From: Lachnospiraceae bacterium
GTDB lineage: Bacteria > Bacillota > Clostridia > Lachnospirales > Lachnospiraceae
Assembly (NCBI GenBank): GCA_910575005.1
Contig: CAJTCL010000002.1
Span: 310,001-374,000 of the forward strand
DNA length: 64,000 nucleotides
Direction: 5' to 3'
Shown: one piece after another, positions 24,635 to 34,737 of the stretch
Layout of the letters: each line of letters begins with the position of its first letter
How positions within the stretch are numbered: the stretch's first letter is position 1
Translations under genes and position numbers: made by a program
Notes under the pieces: generated by a model
Told to the model about the DNA's origin: nothing
Databases searched by the model: none
The model's input: the letters and a program-made list of their open reading frames with translations, nothing else

Positions 24635-25732
24635 CTATCGCTCGTAAATGGTATATTGGCAGTTCCGTAACAGTATCACGGCTTTCTTCTTGGCGTTCTC
24701 GTCATAAAATTCGATGTGCAGCACACCATCTTGAAATTCCCGATTATGGATAATGCCAATATTTTTAATATTAATGTTATTGTCTGAGAGAATCGTTGCC
24801 AACGCTGCGATACCTCCAGTTTCATCTATCAAATCACAATAGATCTCATATACTTTTGGGATAGGTCCCAAACTGTTAATGGTGATCGAATCCCGATAAT
24901 CTTTGGCTGTTTGAAAAAAGTCAAACAATTCCTGGCTGTTGGTAGAAGAAATGCGCTCTTTTGTCTGAATCAGTGAATCGATAAAAAGGTCAATCAATTT
25001 TAAAATTTGTTCCTGATTGGTGAGGCAGATCTGCTGCCACATCACAGGGGAAGAAGAGGCAATTCTAGTAATATCCTTAAAACCGCCGGCAGCGACAGCT
25101 TTCATAGTCTGCGATTCATCATCAATATCCTTGACCAAATTGACCAAGGTAGAGGCAAGAATGTGGGGCAGATGACTGATTGCCGCTGTGATAAAATCAT
25201 GTTTCTGATAATCCAGAACAATGGGGATGGTACCCAAGGAATCCAGAAAAGTTTGAAAGTTTTCTACAGCTTTTTGAGATGTCCCAGGATTTGGCGTCAG
25301 AATATAGTAGGCATTTTCCAACAGATAGGGTGTGGCGTGTTCATATCCATTTTTTTCTGAGCCAGCCATAGGATGCCCACCAATGAAATAGGAAGAAATT
25401 CTAGTCTGAGCAATCTTGTGATGGATGGAAGATTTTACGCTGCCCACATCTGTGATCATGCACGTTTCCCCTGCAAAATCAGATAGTCTGTCAAGAAAAT
25501 CAGTATTTTTCCTGACAGGTGCACATAAGAAGATATATTGACATTCTGAAAAATCCTCACTCAGTTCATGGAACCCTTTGGAAATCACTTGTTCCTCCAC
25601 AGCAAGTTGTAAGGATTTCTGATCTATGTCATATGCAATCAATGTAATCTCTGGATAGATACGATGAATGGTCTTGGCAATGGAACCCCCAATCAGGCCA
25701 AGGCCGATAAAACCAATTTTTTCAGGTTTCAT
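24635..25732 (-). CDS. tyrA: prephenate dehydrogenase with C-terminal ACT domain
   Basis: A 365-residue TyrA: the NAD-binding motif FIGLGLIGGSIAK at the N-terminus, the catalytic His region IGGHPMAGSEKNGYEHA, then AAISHLPHILAS and AVAAGGFKDITRIASSSP. The last 75 residues are an ACT domain (DLIDETGGIAALATILSDNNINIKNI), usual in Gram-positive TyrA and used for tyrosine feedback. It converts prephenate to 4-hydroxyphenylpyruvate for tyrosine synthesis. The start is set at 25732 because GGAGG lies five bases upstream; the in-frame start at 25762 has none. Confidence 0.95.
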   Translation of the reverse strand: MKPEKIGFIGLGLIGGSIAKTIHRIYPEITLIAYDIDQKSLQLAVEEQVISKGFHELSEDFSECQYIFLCAPVRKNTDFLDRLSDFAGETCMITDVGSVKSSIHHKIAQTRISSYFIGGHPMAGSEKNGYEHATPYLLENAYYILTPNPGTSQKAVENFQTFLDSLGTIPIVLDYQKHDFITAAISHLPHILASTLVNLVKDIDDESQTMKAVAAGGFKDITRIASSSPVMWQQICLTNQEQILKLIDLFIDSLIQTKERISSTNSQELFDFFQTAKDYRDSITINSLGPIPKVYEIYCDLIDETGGIAALATILSDNNINIKNIGIIHNREFQDGVLHIEFYDENAKKKAVILLRNCQYTIYER

Positions 25733-25794
25733 AATGTCCTCCGAAAGCAGGTGAGAAATCACCAGCTGTTATTGTAAAAGATGTTTTGAATGGT

Positions 25795-25823
25795 GTTATA
25801 ATCAAAAATTTGATAAAGGTCAA
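25795..25823 (-). promoter_or_regulatory. sigma-A promoter for tyrA
   Basis: On the minus strand: TTGACC, 17 bp, TATAAC, about 60 bp before tyrA. Confidence 0.6.
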
Positions 25824-25951
25824 GACTAACTATTATCGTAAGGGAAAAAGACAGAAAAGTCAACAACTTGGAAATTGAGTTGCTGGATTGTTATGGATTT
25901 TTTTATGAATATGTGCCAAAGGGGTTTGCTGTACGAGTGGGGATGTAGCAG

Positions 25952-26146
25952 TAATATCTTCACTCGTTCAAAAGGGGTTGTCGCACTAACGGTAAGCTTA
26001 GTTTCGTTCAAAAGGTTTACATTGCAGAGCAATGTAAACAATATGCACAAAAATCATTCTGGGAAGCTAGCTTCCCAAGATAATTTTTGTGTATTCTGTC
26101 TTTGCTGCTTTAGCGGCAAGACCTTTTGAACGAGTAAATATAATAA
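25952..26146. repeat. palindromic, MITE-like repeat element
   Basis: The ends are 14-bp perfect inverted repeats ACTCGTTCAAAAGG (25962-25975) and its complement (26122-26135), with weaker similarity outside. A second direct copy, TCGTTCAAAAGG, is at 26004-26015. Inside are an 11-bp hairpin (GTTTACATTGC, 26015-26039), a long hairpin 26046-26091 with core TGGGAAGC-TA-GCTTCCCA, and TTGCTGC/GCGGCAA (26102-26119). No gene. A diverged partial copy is at 31293-31345, which supports a mobile or dispersed family. Confidence 0.65.
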
Positions 26147-26228
26147 TGCTACAGTTCCTCAAATCTGGACAATTTTAATACAAAATACAAACAAAAATGA
26201 AATTGTCTGTAAAAAATCAATAAAAAGG

Positions 26229-26257
26229 TTGTAAATTTCTAAGAATTTTAGTAGAAT
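26229..26257 (+). promoter_or_regulatory. sigma-A promoter for the EF-G-like gene
   Basis: TTGTAA, 17 bp, TAGAAT, about 36 bp before the start codon. Confidence 0.55.
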
Positions 26258-26293
26258 ATAAACATCGAAAAACTTGTATTGGAGGAAGATATT

Positions 26294-28384
26294 ATGAACG
26301 TTTTTACAACTGATAAGATAAGAAACGTGGTCCTTTTGGGGCATGGCGGCAGCGGCAAGACGACTTTGGCAGAAGCTATGGCATATCTGTCTGGTATTAC
26401 CACACGTATGGGAAAGATTACAGATGGTAATACCATAAGCGATTATGACAAAGAAGAAACCAAGCGTCTTTTTTCAATTAATACTTCTGTAGTGCCAGTG
26501 ATCTGGGAAGATACAAAGATCAATCTGTTAGACACACCAGGTTATTTTGGATTTGTCGGGGAAGTAGAGGAAGCGGTCAGCGTTGCGGATGCAGCAATTA
26601 TTGTGGTATCTGGCAAGAATGGAATTGAAGTGGGGACTCAGAAGGCATGGGATATCTGTGAGAAATATAAGATACCACGTATGGTATTTGTAACAGAGAT
26701 GGATGATGACAATGCAAGTTTTCGTCAGGTAGTGGCGGATTTACAGGAAATGTATGGCAAGAGGATTGCGCCATTCCACCTGCCAATTCGCGAAAATGAA
26801 AAATTTGTCGGTTATGTCAATGTGGTGGCTCAGACAGGTAATCGCTGGAATGATAAGGGCGAGGTTGTGGAAATTCAGATTCCAGATTATTCCAAAGAAA
26901 ATCTGGAATTGTGCCGTGAGGCTTTGATGGAAGCAGTGGCTGAGACCAGTGAAGAATTTATGGACCGTTATTTTGCAGGAGAAGAATTTTCAGAATTTGA
27001 GATTCGTTCTGCATTGCGCACAAATGTGGTAGATGGCAGTATTGTTCCCATCTCTATGGGTTCTAGTACTTTGGTACAAGGCGTATACACATTGCTGGAT
27101 GATATTATCAAATATTTGCCAAGCCCAGAGAAACGTCCCTGCAAAGGGGTTAATATGAAGACAAATGAAGTCTTTGAGGGCGATTATGATATTGCAAAAC
27201 CTAAGAGTGCCTATATTTTTAAGACAATTGCAGATCCATTTATTGGAAAGTATTCTCTGATTAAGGTAAATTCTGGTGTCTTAAAGACAGATGACGTATT
27301 GTACAATGCGGATAAGGATCTGGAGACTAAGATCGGTAAGATTTATGTGATGCGGGGAAATAAATCGGTGGAAGTGCCTGAGCTTCATGCAGGGGATTTA
27401 GGCGCACTGGCGAAGCTCAATAAGTCGACTACAAGAGATACTTTGTCCACAAAAGCAACTCCTGTGGTCTATGGAAAGACCCAGATTTCCACTCCATATA
27501 CATATATGCGCTACAAAGCTAAGAAAAAGGGCGATGAGGATAAGATTTCGCAGGCGCTGCAGAAGCTGATGCAGGAGGATTTGACCTTAAAGACAGAAAA
27601 CGACAGTGCCAATGGACAGACCTTGATTTATGGAATTGGCGATCAACATTTGGAGGTTGTAGTCAGCAAGCTTGCCACTCGTTATAAGGTGGAGATTGAG
27701 CTGAGCCGTCCGAAAATTGCATTCCGTGAGACGATCCGCAAAAAATCAGATGTGGAATATAAGTATAAGAAACAATCCGGCGGACATGGACAGTATGGCC
27801 ATGTAAAGATGACATTTGAGCCAAGTGGTGACTTAGAGACGGCGTTTGAGTTTGAACAGCAGGTAGTGGGCGGCGCTGTGCCGAAGAATTATTTCCCAGC
27901 AGTGGAAAAGGGACTACAGGAATCGGTATTGAAAGGACCTATGGCAGCATATCCCGTTGTGGGTATTAAGGCAGTACTCTATGATGGTTCCTATCATCCA
28001 GTGGATTCCTCAGAGATGGCGTTTAAGATGGCTACGATTCAAGCCTTTAAGAAAGGAATTATGGAGGCTTCCCCTGTATTGTTAGAGCCGATTGCAACTA
28101 TGAAAGTGGTGGTACCTGACAAATATACAGGTGATGTTATGGGAGATTTGAACAAGCGGCGCGGTCGCGTGCTGGGTATGAATCCGGTGGAGACTGGTAA
28201 GACAGAGGTAACTGCCGATGTGCCTTATATGGAGATTTACGGATATATGACAGATCTGCGTTCTATGACAGGAGGAAGTGGATTATTCTCCTATGAATTT
28301 GCTCGCTATGAACAGACACCTTCTGATATTCAAGATAAGGAAGTTGCCTCCAGAATCAATAAGCTGGAGAAGGGCGACGAGTAA
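26294..28384 (+). CDS. EF-G-like translational GTPase (EF-G2 type)
   Basis: A 696-residue five-domain EF-G relative. G1 is GHGGSGKT (16-23), switch II is D80-T-P-G-Y84 where EF-G has a catalytic His after Gly, and the G4 position reads T134-E-M-D137 instead of NKxD. Domain IV (QSGGHGQYGHVKM, AVPKNYFPAVEKGLQES) and domain V (PVLLEPIATMKVVVP, RRGRVLGM) are intact. This resembles the EF-G2 paralogue (also with a Gly-Tyr switch II) whose role is not settled; the canonical EF-G gene would sit near rps12/rps7/tufA elsewhere. ATG 26294 has GGAGG eight bases upstream. The loss of Lys/Asn in G4 suggests altered nucleotide handling. Confidence 0.9.
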   Translation: MNVFTTDKIRNVVLLGHGGSGKTTLAEAMAYLSGITTRMGKITDGNTISDYDKEETKRLFSINTSVVPVIWEDTKINLLDTPGYFGFVGEVEEAVSVADAAIIVVSGKNGIEVGTQKAWDICEKYKIPRMVFVTEMDDDNASFRQVVADLQEMYGKRIAPFHLPIRENEKFVGYVNVVAQTGNRWNDKGEVVEIQIPDYSKENLELCREALMEAVAETSEEFMDRYFAGEEFSEFEIRSALRTNVVDGSIVPISMGSSTLVQGVYTLLDDIIKYLPSPEKRPCKGVNMKTNEVFEGDYDIAKPKSAYIFKTIADPFIGKYSLIKVNSGVLKTDDVLYNADKDLETKIGKIYVMRGNKSVEVPELHAGDLGALAKLNKSTTRDTLSTKATPVVYGKTQISTPYTYMRYKAKKKGDEDKISQALQKLMQEDLTLKTENDSANGQTLIYGIGDQHLEVVVSKLATRYKVEIELSRPKIAFRETIRKKSDVEYKYKKQSGGHGQYGHVKMTFEPSGDLETAFEFEQQVVGGAVPKNYFPAVEKGLQESVLKGPMAAYPVVGIKAVLYDGSYHPVDSSEMAFKMATIQAFKKGIMEASPVLLEPIATMKVVVPDKYTGDVMGDLNKRRGRVLGMNPVETGKTEVTADVPYMEIYGYMTDLRSMTGGSGLFSYEFARYEQTPSDIQDKEVASRINKLEKGDE

Positions 28385-28401
28385 AGATATGATGATGTAA
28401 G

Positions 28402-28444
28402 GTGGGCAGACGCCCTGCAGCAGCAGAGGCGTATTGCGCCACCG
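28402..28444 (+). other. GC-rich hairpin between the EF-G-like and chemoreceptor genes
   Basis: GGTGGGCAGACGCC pairs with GGCGTATTGCGCCACC (two small bulges) around a loop of CAG repeats. There is no T-run after it, so it may act as an mRNA-stabilising or attenuating stem rather than as a terminator. Confidence 0.45.
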
Positions 28445-28470
28445 TTTGATAGAAGGGTGGAAGTTTTATT

Positions 28471-30522
28471 ATGAAGAAGAAAGACAGTAAGGCAGCAGCA
28501 AAGAAACATGGAGGCATACAGGAACTCAAGCGATTATATCATGAGACAATTAAGGGAAAAATTACAGTGTCGGTGTTGGTATTGGTAATCATTTCTCTGT
28601 CGCTTTTGGGAATTATTTCTTGTGTGCTCAACAGCCATAGTACAAACTCTACCTTGGAGCGAAATATGAAAGCTACAGCCAAAGTATCTGCCGAACGTGT
28701 GGAATGGGAGATTACTTCTTATAAGAATCTGGCAGAGGACTTAGGATTGATGGCTCGTCTTGCCAATGAGGAGGTGGATATAGAGGAGAAGAAAACGCTG
28801 GTCGATGAACGTGTGAAACTCAATGAAATGGCGTATGGGGATATTTTGGATAGTAAAGGAATCAGTATTTTTACCGGAGAGAACTGGGGAGATACGGCTT
28901 TCTTTCAGGAAGCATTTAAAGGATCAGTATATGTGTCAGAGCCAATAACCAGTGGAACACAAGGATATTTACAGATTGCAATCGCTGCACCATTGTGGAA
29001 GGATGGACTCTATGGAACAGAGGTTGTGGGGGTAGTTTACCTGGCTCCAGAAGAAAACTTTCTCAATGATATTATGGTGGCAACAAATGTCAGCGAACAT
29101 GGTTCTGCTTACATGATTGACAACACTGGAAATGTCATCGCCCATAAGGATATTGAATTGGTGAAAAATAGGGACAACAGCATTGAAGCGGCAAAGACAA
29201 ATTCTGCCTTAAAGCCGCTTGCAAAGCTGGAACAGAAGATGGTAAAAGGGGAGTCTGGATTTGGAACTTACCGTTATGGCGGAGTCAAAAAGATTATGGC
29301 ATATGCACCAGTGAAAAACAGTAATGACTGGAGTATTGCCATTACTGCACCACTTTCTGATTTTATTGGGGAAACTATTATAGGGATTGTAATAACCATT
29401 TTGATTGTGGCAGCAGCCATTGCAGTAGCTGTTGTGATGGTAAAAAAACTTGCAGAGAATATTGGAACCCCAATCCGGCTGTGTGCGGAACGTTTAAAGA
29501 CTTTAGCGCAGGGAGATTTACATACAGAAATTCCTTCTGTGTCCTCTAAGGATGAGACTTTAATTTTGGTAAATGCCACTGAGGATATTGTCTCTGGTAT
29601 GGGACTTATTATCAGGGATGTAGATTACATTTTAAATGAGATGAGCAATAATAATTTTAATGTCCATTCTCAGTCCCTAGAATCTTATGTGGGAGATTTT
29701 GAAGGTATTCTTAAGGCAGTTCGTAGAATCAAATATTCTCTCAGCAGTACCTTAATACATATCAGAGAAGCAGCAGATCAAGTTGGATTGGGAGCATCGC
29801 AGCTTGCAGAGAGCGGGCAGGCTTTAGCAGAAGGAGCCACAGATCAGGCCGCATCGGTAGAGGAACTTCTGGCCACAGTAAACAGTATTGCTGATCAGGT
29901 AGAGCGCAATACAGAAAATGCAATGTCAACCAGTCAAAGAGCAACACAGATTGGCAAAGAGGCAGATACAAGCAGTGCTTATATTAGAGAAATGATGCAG
30001 GCAATGCAGAGGATCAGTGATGCATCTATGCAAATTTCCAATATTATCCAGACCATTGAAGAGATTGCAGATCAGACCAATCTATTATCTTTGAATGCTT
30101 CGATAGAAGCCGCAAGAGCTGGAGAGGCAGGGCGTGGTTTTGCCGTGGTTGCGGGTGAGATTGGCCATCTTGCTAATCAGTGTACGGAATCTGTGGAGGA
30201 CACCAGAAAGCTGATTGAAGCTGCCCTCAATGAAGTAGAAAGTGGAAATCAGATTGCAGGTGAGACAGCAAAGGCTCTGCAGAAAGTGATTGCTGGTATG
30301 GAGGAAATTGTGAAATCTGTTGAGCAGGTGGCTGAGAACTCCAATGAGCAGAATAATTCCATGCAGCAGATCAATGAGACAATTGAGATGATTTCTGAGG
30401 TTGTGCAGACGAATTCAGCGGCAGCAGAGCAGGGTTCAGCGACCAGCGAAGAGTTATCGGCACAGGCTACAGAATTGAATGATTTGATTGAAAGTTTCCA
30501 GCTTTCAGAGGAGACAGTATGA
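28471..30522 (+). CDS. methyl-accepting chemotaxis protein with double Cache sensor
   Basis: A 683-residue chemoreceptor. Two membrane helices (about 32-54 and 303-326) enclose a periplasm-side dCache-type sensor with [27 protein letters not shown] and [14 protein letters not shown]; the double Cache fold usually binds amino acids or other small ligands. A HAMP-like segment follows ([17 protein letters not shown]), then the MCP signalling domain with the hairpin tip [20 protein letters not shown] and [13 protein letters not shown]. It would signal to CheA/CheW and the flagellar motor encoded from 56 kb. GAAGGGTGG precedes the start. Confidence 0.95.
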   Translation: MKKKDSKAAAKKHGGIQELKRLYHETIKGKITVSVLVLVIISLSLLGIISCVLNSHSTNSTLERNMKATAKVSAERVEWEITSYKNLAEDLGLMARLANEEVDIEEKKTLVDERVKLNEMAYGDILDSKGISIFTGENWGDTAFFQEAFKGSVYVSEPITSGTQGYLQIAIAAPLWKDGLYGTEVVGVVYLAPEENFLNDIMVATNVSEHGSAYMIDNTGNVIAHKDIELVKNRDNSIEAAKTNSALKPLAKLEQKMVKGESGFGTYRYGGVKKIMAYAPVKNSNDWSIAITAPLSDFIGETIIGIVITILIVAAAIAVAVVMVKKLAENIGTPIRLCAERLKTLAQGDLHTEIPSVSSKDETLILVNATEDIVSGMGLIIRDVDYILNEMSNNNFNVHSQSLESYVGDFEGILKAVRRIKYSLSSTLIHIREAADQVGLGASQLAESGQALAEGATDQAASVEELLATVNSIADQVERNTENAMSTSQRATQIGKEADTSSAYIREMMQAMQRISDASMQISNIIQTIEEIADQTNLLSLNASIEAARAGEAGRGFAVVAGEIGHLANQCTESVEDTRKLIEAALNEVESGNQIAGETAKALQKVIAGMEEIVKSVEQVAENSNEQNNSMQQINETIEMISEVVQTNSAAAEQGSATSEELSAQATELNDLIESFQLSEETV

Positions 30523-30548
30523 GAAGATAGGATGAAGGATTGTGGCGT

Positions 30549-30616
30549 TGAAATACCCCTTTCTAGGTGACAAGTAGATGAGATAAAAACTTGTTGCTTT
30601 AGAAGGGGGCATTTCA
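30549..30616. terminator. long bidirectional hairpin between chemoreceptor and sodC-like genes
   Basis: Two arms of 27-28 bases (TGAAATACCCCTTTCTA and TTAGAAGGGGGCATTTCA plus inner ACAAGT/ACTTGT) form an almost continuous stem between the two convergent genes. Confidence 0.75.
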
Positions 30617-30650
30617 TATTAGGAAAATTTTTTAAATATAATAGTTCCGT

Positions 30651-31169
30651 TTAGATTGCGCGAATGGTGCCGCAAGCAATTTTATCTCCTGAATTGCCGG
30701 ATGGCTGTGTAGTAAAATCATCTGGTTTGCTGTGAATAATAACCGTTTTGCCAATTAAGTCAGAGATTTGAAAACGGTCGCTGACATACATCATCCAAGC
30801 GGTTCCATGATTTCCAAATAGTGGGGGCAGATCCCCTTTATGGGCGGGGTGTGGGCAGTTAGAAGGATTGTAATGAGATCCTGCATTTGCATAAGGATCA
30901 TTGGAATTGCCTGTACAGGAGTTGCCCTCATGGATATGAAAACCGAAAATTTCAGAGTCGCAGCGATCAGCAGCTATTGGCAGTCCATATACCTCTGCAT
31001 TTACTAAGACCCCATGATTGGTTGGATAAAAGCGTACAATGCCGTTGATTTCACCATTTCCTGGATTTCCAGTAATCTCTGCATAGGCGGTTGGCATATG
31101 ATAAAGGGCTGTTTTTAGAAAATCAAGCCCAGGATTTTTATAAAAATTGTTGGAATTTGTATCAGTCAT
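30651..31169 (-). CDS. Cu/Zn superoxide dismutase family protein
   Basis: A 172-residue SodC-family protein without signal peptide. Metal ligands are visible: FGFHIHEGNSC (two Cu His and the first disulfide Cys), AGSHYNP (bridging His), HPAHKGDLPPLFGN (Zn His and Asp), IIHSKPDDF (last Cu His), and the terminal SGNSGDKIACGTI with the second Cys and the catalytic-loop region. The conserved Arg near the end of classical SODs is replaced in position by Lys (GDKIACG). It should dismutate superoxide in an anaerobe's oxygen defence, although family members in gut Clostridia are not well tested. Confidence 0.87.
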   Translation of the reverse strand: MTDTNSNNFYKNPGLDFLKTALYHMPTAYAEITGNPGNGEINGIVRFYPTNHGVLVNAEVYGLPIAADRCDSEIFGFHIHEGNSCTGNSNDPYANAGSHYNPSNCPHPAHKGDLPPLFGNHGTAWMMYVSDRFQISDLIGKTVIIHSKPDDFTTQPSGNSGDKIACGTIRAI

Positions 31170-31449
31170 AAAATCTCCTGAAAAGATGTTGTTGCTATTA
31201 TAATATTGCTTCTGAATAGATGGGTGCGTATATTTTTATTTGAGTTTCTTATGTTGAAAATATTACATGTATTGTTCATGAGGAGGCCGTACTAATATAT
31301 TTATTCGTTCAAAAAGTCTGCTGCTAGAGCAGTAAAGATAAAATAAACAAATCTATGTTGTATAAATATACATAAGTATAATAGTTTAGGCTTATAGTAC
31401 TAATGTGATAACCAAATAAAAAATAGAAAAACTCAGAGTAGTTTCACTC
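31170..31449. other. intergenic region with a repeat remnant
   Basis: AT-rich, no gene seen. It contains the diverged partial copy of the 25952-26146 palindromic element and the start of the leuS regulatory region. Confidence 0.5.
31293..31345. repeat. partial, diverged copy of the palindromic element
   Basis: Roughly 50 bp match the right end of the element at 26086-26147 in reverse complement: TATTCGTTCAAAAAGTCTGC, then CTGCTAGAGCAG and AAAGATAAAATA, versus TTACTCGTTCAAAAGGTCTT, GCCGCTAAAGCAGC and AAAGACAGAATA. Confidence 0.55.
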
Positions 31450-31477
31450 TTGACAAAACCTTGCTGTGTGATAAAAT
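31450..31477 (+). promoter_or_regulatory. sigma-A promoter for leuS
   Basis: TTGACA, 16 bp, TAAAAT, giving a leader of about 175 nt. The leader holds hairpins TTCCA/TGGAA and CACCAG/CTGGTG, but no T-box core sequence was found. Confidence 0.65.
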
Positions 31478-31660
31478 TTTAAGAAGCATCAATATTATTC
31501 CAGTTCCAGTTAGATTTGGAAGTGAATGATAACAAACAGTAAATATATCATCAGGGAGAGGCACCAGTGTAATAATTGCAGAATATCTGGTGAAACTTTG
31601 CAGCACAATTATCTCAACATAGCGGCTGATGCAGTTCCCGATGAATTTAGGAGGATAAAG

Positions 31661-34069
31661 ATGGCAGCACCATATAATCACAGAGCATTAGAGGAAAAAT
31701 GGCAGAAAATTTGGGATCAGGAGAAGGCATTTGCTGCAACAAATGATTACTCCAAGCCCAAATATTATGCATTGGTGGAATTTCCATATCCATCTGGACA
31801 GGGACTTCATGTAGGGCATCCAAGGCCATATACCGCTTTGGATATTGTGGCAAGAAAAAGAAGAATGCAGGGCTACAATGTGCTCTATCCTATGGGATGG
31901 GATGCATTTGGACTTCCCACAGAAAATTTTGCGATTAAAAATAAGATTCATCCTAAAGTGGTGACAGAAAATAATGTGAAGCGTTTTAAGGGACAACTTC
32001 ACGCTTTGGGATATTCTTTTGACTGGGAGCGGGAAGTAAATACTACCGATCCAAACTATTATCACTGGACACAGTGGATTTTTCTGAAATTATTTCAGGA
32101 AGGGTTGGCATATAAAACAGAGATGCCCATCAATTGGTGTACTTCTTGTAAAGTAGGTCTGGCAAATGAGGAAGTGGTGAATGGTGTCTGCGAGCGCTGC
32201 AATTCGCCGGTAGTCCGCAAGGTTAAGAGCCAGTGGATGCTGAAAATTACAGAGTATGCACAGAAGCTTTTGGATGGTTTAGAGGATGTAGATTATATTG
32301 AACGGGTGAAGGTTTCCCAGAAAAATTGGATTGGAAAGAGCCAGGGAGCAGAGGTGGATTTCCAGATTGCAGGGAAGGATGAGAAACTTACCGTTTACAC
32401 CACAAGACCAGATACCTTATTTGGTGCTACTTACATGGTGGTTTCACCAGAACATCCCGTATTGGATAAATATCAGGAGCAGATCGGCAATTGGGAGCAG
32501 ATTGTGGCCTACCGTGAACAAGCAGCCAGAAAATCCGATTTTGAGCGTTCTGAGCTTGCAAAAGAGAAGACAGGTGTGGAAGTTGACGGTTTAAAAGCCA
32601 TTGATCCTGTAAACGACAAAGAGATTCCCATCTGGGTGTCTGACTATGTATTGATGAGTTATGGTACAGGAGCAATTATGGCTGTGCCAGCACATGATAC
32701 CCGTGACTGGGAATTTGCCAAGAAGTTCAATCTCCCCATTATAGAGGTAGTGGCAGGCGGAGAGGATGTCCAGAAAGAAGCATATACCGACGTTGCCACA
32801 GGCAAATTAGTGAATTCTGGTTTCTTGGATGGGCTTGAGGTTGCCCAGGCAAAGAAGAAAATTATTGAATTTTTAGAGGAAAAGAAGATTGGAAAAGGAA
32901 AGACCAATTTTAAGCTGAGAGATTGGGTATTTTCTCGTCAGCGTTATTGGGGAGAGCCGATTCCGATTGTTCATTGTGAGAAATGCGGTTATGTGGCATT
33001 GCCAGAAAGTGAACTGCCACTGCAGCTCCCAGAAGTGGACAGCTATATGCCTACGGATAATGGAGAATCGCCGTTGGCTGCTATGACAGATTGGGTTAAT
33101 ACAACTTGTCCTTGCTGTGGAGGACCTGCAAAGCGTGAGACAGATACCATGCCGCAGTGGGCAGGCTCCTCCTGGTATTTCTTACGTTATACGGATCCAG
33201 ATAATTCAGAAGCGCTTGCAAGCAAAGAGGCATTGGAATACTGGCTTCCAGTAGACTGGTATAATGGCGGTATGGAGCATACCACACTGCATTTATTATA
33301 TTCCCGTTTCTGGCATAAATTCCTCTATGATCAAGGGGTTGTGCCGACATCAGAGCCATATCAGAAGCGGACTTCTCATGGCATGATTTTAGGAGAAAAT
33401 GGGGAGAAAATGTCCAAGTCCCGTGGAAATGTCGTGAATCCAGATGATATTGTGATGGATTATGGTGCAGATACCCTGCGTACCTATGAGATGTTTATTG
33501 GAGCCTTTGAATTAAGTGCATCTTGGTCTGAAAATGGTGTCAAAGGCTGCCGCAGATTTCTAGATCGTGTGTGGAAGCTGCAAGATATGCTTGTGGATGG
33601 GGACAGTTACCGTGATGAGTTTGAGACAAAAATGCATCAGTTGATCAAAAAGGTAAGCTCAGATTATGAGAATTTGAAATATAACACAGCAATTGCAGCA
33701 ATGATGTCCATTTTAAATGATTTCTCTAAGGCAGGAACGATCAATCGTGCGGAATTTAAAACTTTCTTATTGCTGTTGAATCCAGTAGCGCCTCATATTA
33801 CAGAGGAATTATGGGATATTTGTGGTTATGATGGCCGCGTATATCAAAATACCTGGCCAGAATATGACGAGGCCAAGACGGTAGAACAAACGGTTGAGAT
33901 CGCCGTTCAGATCAATGGCAAGACACGTGCCACAGTGTCAGTTCCGGTTGATGTTGATAAAGAGGCGGCAATTGCAGCCGGCAAAGAAGCTCTTGGCGAT
34001 AAACTGAATGGAAATATTGTCAAAGAAATCTATGTTCCTGGCAGAATTATCAATCTGGTAGTGAAATAG
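31661..34069 (+). CDS. leuS: leucyl-tRNA synthetase
   Basis: An 802-residue class Ia synthetase charging tRNA-Leu. The HIGH-type signature is [17 protein letters not shown], the editing (CP1) domain has [20 protein letters not shown], and the KMSKS loop is [10 protein letters not shown]. The C-terminal [12 protein letters not shown] domain is the usual LeuRS ending. ATG 31661 is clearly the start (AGGAGG six bases before, [15 protein letters not shown] begins the family alignment); a longer in-frame reading to 31526 through the leader lacks support. It is cotranscribed with a small gene that starts 1 bp after its stop. Confidence 0.98.
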   Translation: MAAPYNHRALEEKWQKIWDQEKAFAATNDYSKPKYYALVEFPYPSGQGLHVGHPRPYTALDIVARKRRMQGYNVLYPMGWDAFGLPTENFAIKNKIHPKVVTENNVKRFKGQLHALGYSFDWEREVNTTDPNYYHWTQWIFLKLFQEGLAYKTEMPINWCTSCKVGLANEEVVNGVCERCNSPVVRKVKSQWMLKITEYAQKLLDGLEDVDYIERVKVSQKNWIGKSQGAEVDFQIAGKDEKLTVYTTRPDTLFGATYMVVSPEHPVLDKYQEQIGNWEQIVAYREQAARKSDFERSELAKEKTGVEVDGLKAIDPVNDKEIPIWVSDYVLMSYGTGAIMAVPAHDTRDWEFAKKFNLPIIEVVAGGEDVQKEAYTDVATGKLVNSGFLDGLEVAQAKKKIIEFLEEKKIGKGKTNFKLRDWVFSRQRYWGEPIPIVHCEKCGYVALPESELPLQLPEVDSYMPTDNGESPLAAMTDWVNTTCPCCGGPAKRETDTMPQWAGSSWYFLRYTDPDNSEALASKEALEYWLPVDWYNGGMEHTTLHLLYSRFWHKFLYDQGVVPTSEPYQKRTSHGMILGENGEKMSKSRGNVVNPDDIVMDYGADTLRTYEMFIGAFELSASWSENGVKGCRRFLDRVWKLQDMLVDGDSYRDEFETKMHQLIKKVSSDYENLKYNTAIAAMMSILNDFSKAGTINRAEFKTFLLLLNPVAPHITEELWDICGYDGRVYQNTWPEYDEAKTVEQTVEIAVQINGKTRATVSVPVDVDKEAAIAAGKEALGDKLNGNIVKEIYVPGRIINLVVK

Positions 34070-34070
34070 G

Positions 34071-34580
34071 ATGACTGAAGAAATAGAAAATACACTGGAT
34101 AAAAGAGAGGAATTATGCGAGCTGCTGCATGGGTACTCCTATGAGATACATCAGAAGGATGATGGGGAATACCACTATTTAGAAGATGGCGATCTCTGTA
34201 TTACTGTGCAGAATACAGAGGGCAGTAAGGTAATGTATCTTGATCTACAAGAAGAGTTTACATTGTCATTTGGTGCGTATCATGAACATTTTGGCTGTTT
34301 TTTAATTAATTACCAGGAATTTACAGATGAAATAAAAGGAATTTTAACAAATAAGGTGGCTTCTGCGTCCATTTACTGTCATTATGAAGAACAATTAGAA
34401 TGGATGGGAAGCTGTACCATAGCTGCGGATGAGGTGGAACATAAATCCGTAGAACAGGTTTTTTCTTATGTATATCAGATAAGAGAATTTCGTGATAGAC
34501 TGGAAAAATATGGCGGGGAAGTCCACTATATTTTTTGGGATTCTGCTTATGATAGAGTAATTAACATTGAAAAGAGATAG
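34071..34580 (+). CDS. uncharacterised acidic protein cotranscribed with leuS
   Basis: A 169-residue, cytoplasmic, acidic protein starting 1 bp after the leuS stop, with no membrane segment or signal peptide. The N-terminal 70 residues (LCELLHGYSYEIHQKDDGEYHYLEDGDL, LDLQEEFTLSFGAYHEHF) look like a small mixed alpha/beta domain; the C-terminal third has VEQVFSYVYQIREFRDRLEKYGG. I do not recognise the family with confidence. The tight spacing to leuS implies translational coupling but not a shared function. Confidence 0.6.
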   Translation: MTEEIENTLDKREELCELLHGYSYEIHQKDDGEYHYLEDGDLCITVQNTEGSKVMYLDLQEEFTLSFGAYHEHFGCFLINYQEFTDEIKGILTNKVASASIYCHYEEQLEWMGSCTIAADEVEHKSVEQVFSYVYQIREFRDRLEKYGGEVHYIFWDSAYDRVINIEKR

Positions 34581-34692
34581 TTTTATCAGCAGAATATTGA
34601 TTATCAAAAGTGCTGTTATGTGAGATAAAAGGATAGGATTAGCACTTGTGCGAAAAGAATTATGTCATTAAAACAGCCACATTTGACACAGA

Positions 34693-34737
34693 AAAGCCTC
34701 CAAGTCCCTCATTTATGTAGGACTTGGAGGCTTTATT
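34693..34737. terminator. bidirectional terminator, leuS operon / DUF1292 gene
   Basis: 15-bp perfect stem AAAGCCTCCAAGTCC/GGACTTGGAGGCTTT (34693-34734) with a 12-nt loop, next to the stop codon of the minus-strand DUF1292 gene. Confidence 0.85.

Noticed and set aside
25875-26129. 84-codon open frame inside the palindromic element
   Set aside because: It runs through all the inverted repeats, has no ribosome site, and the encoded sequence has no protein character.
31478-31660. T-box riboswitch for leuS
   Set aside because: No GGTGG-N-ACCGCG-like antiterminator core, specifier loop or terminator could be found in the leader.
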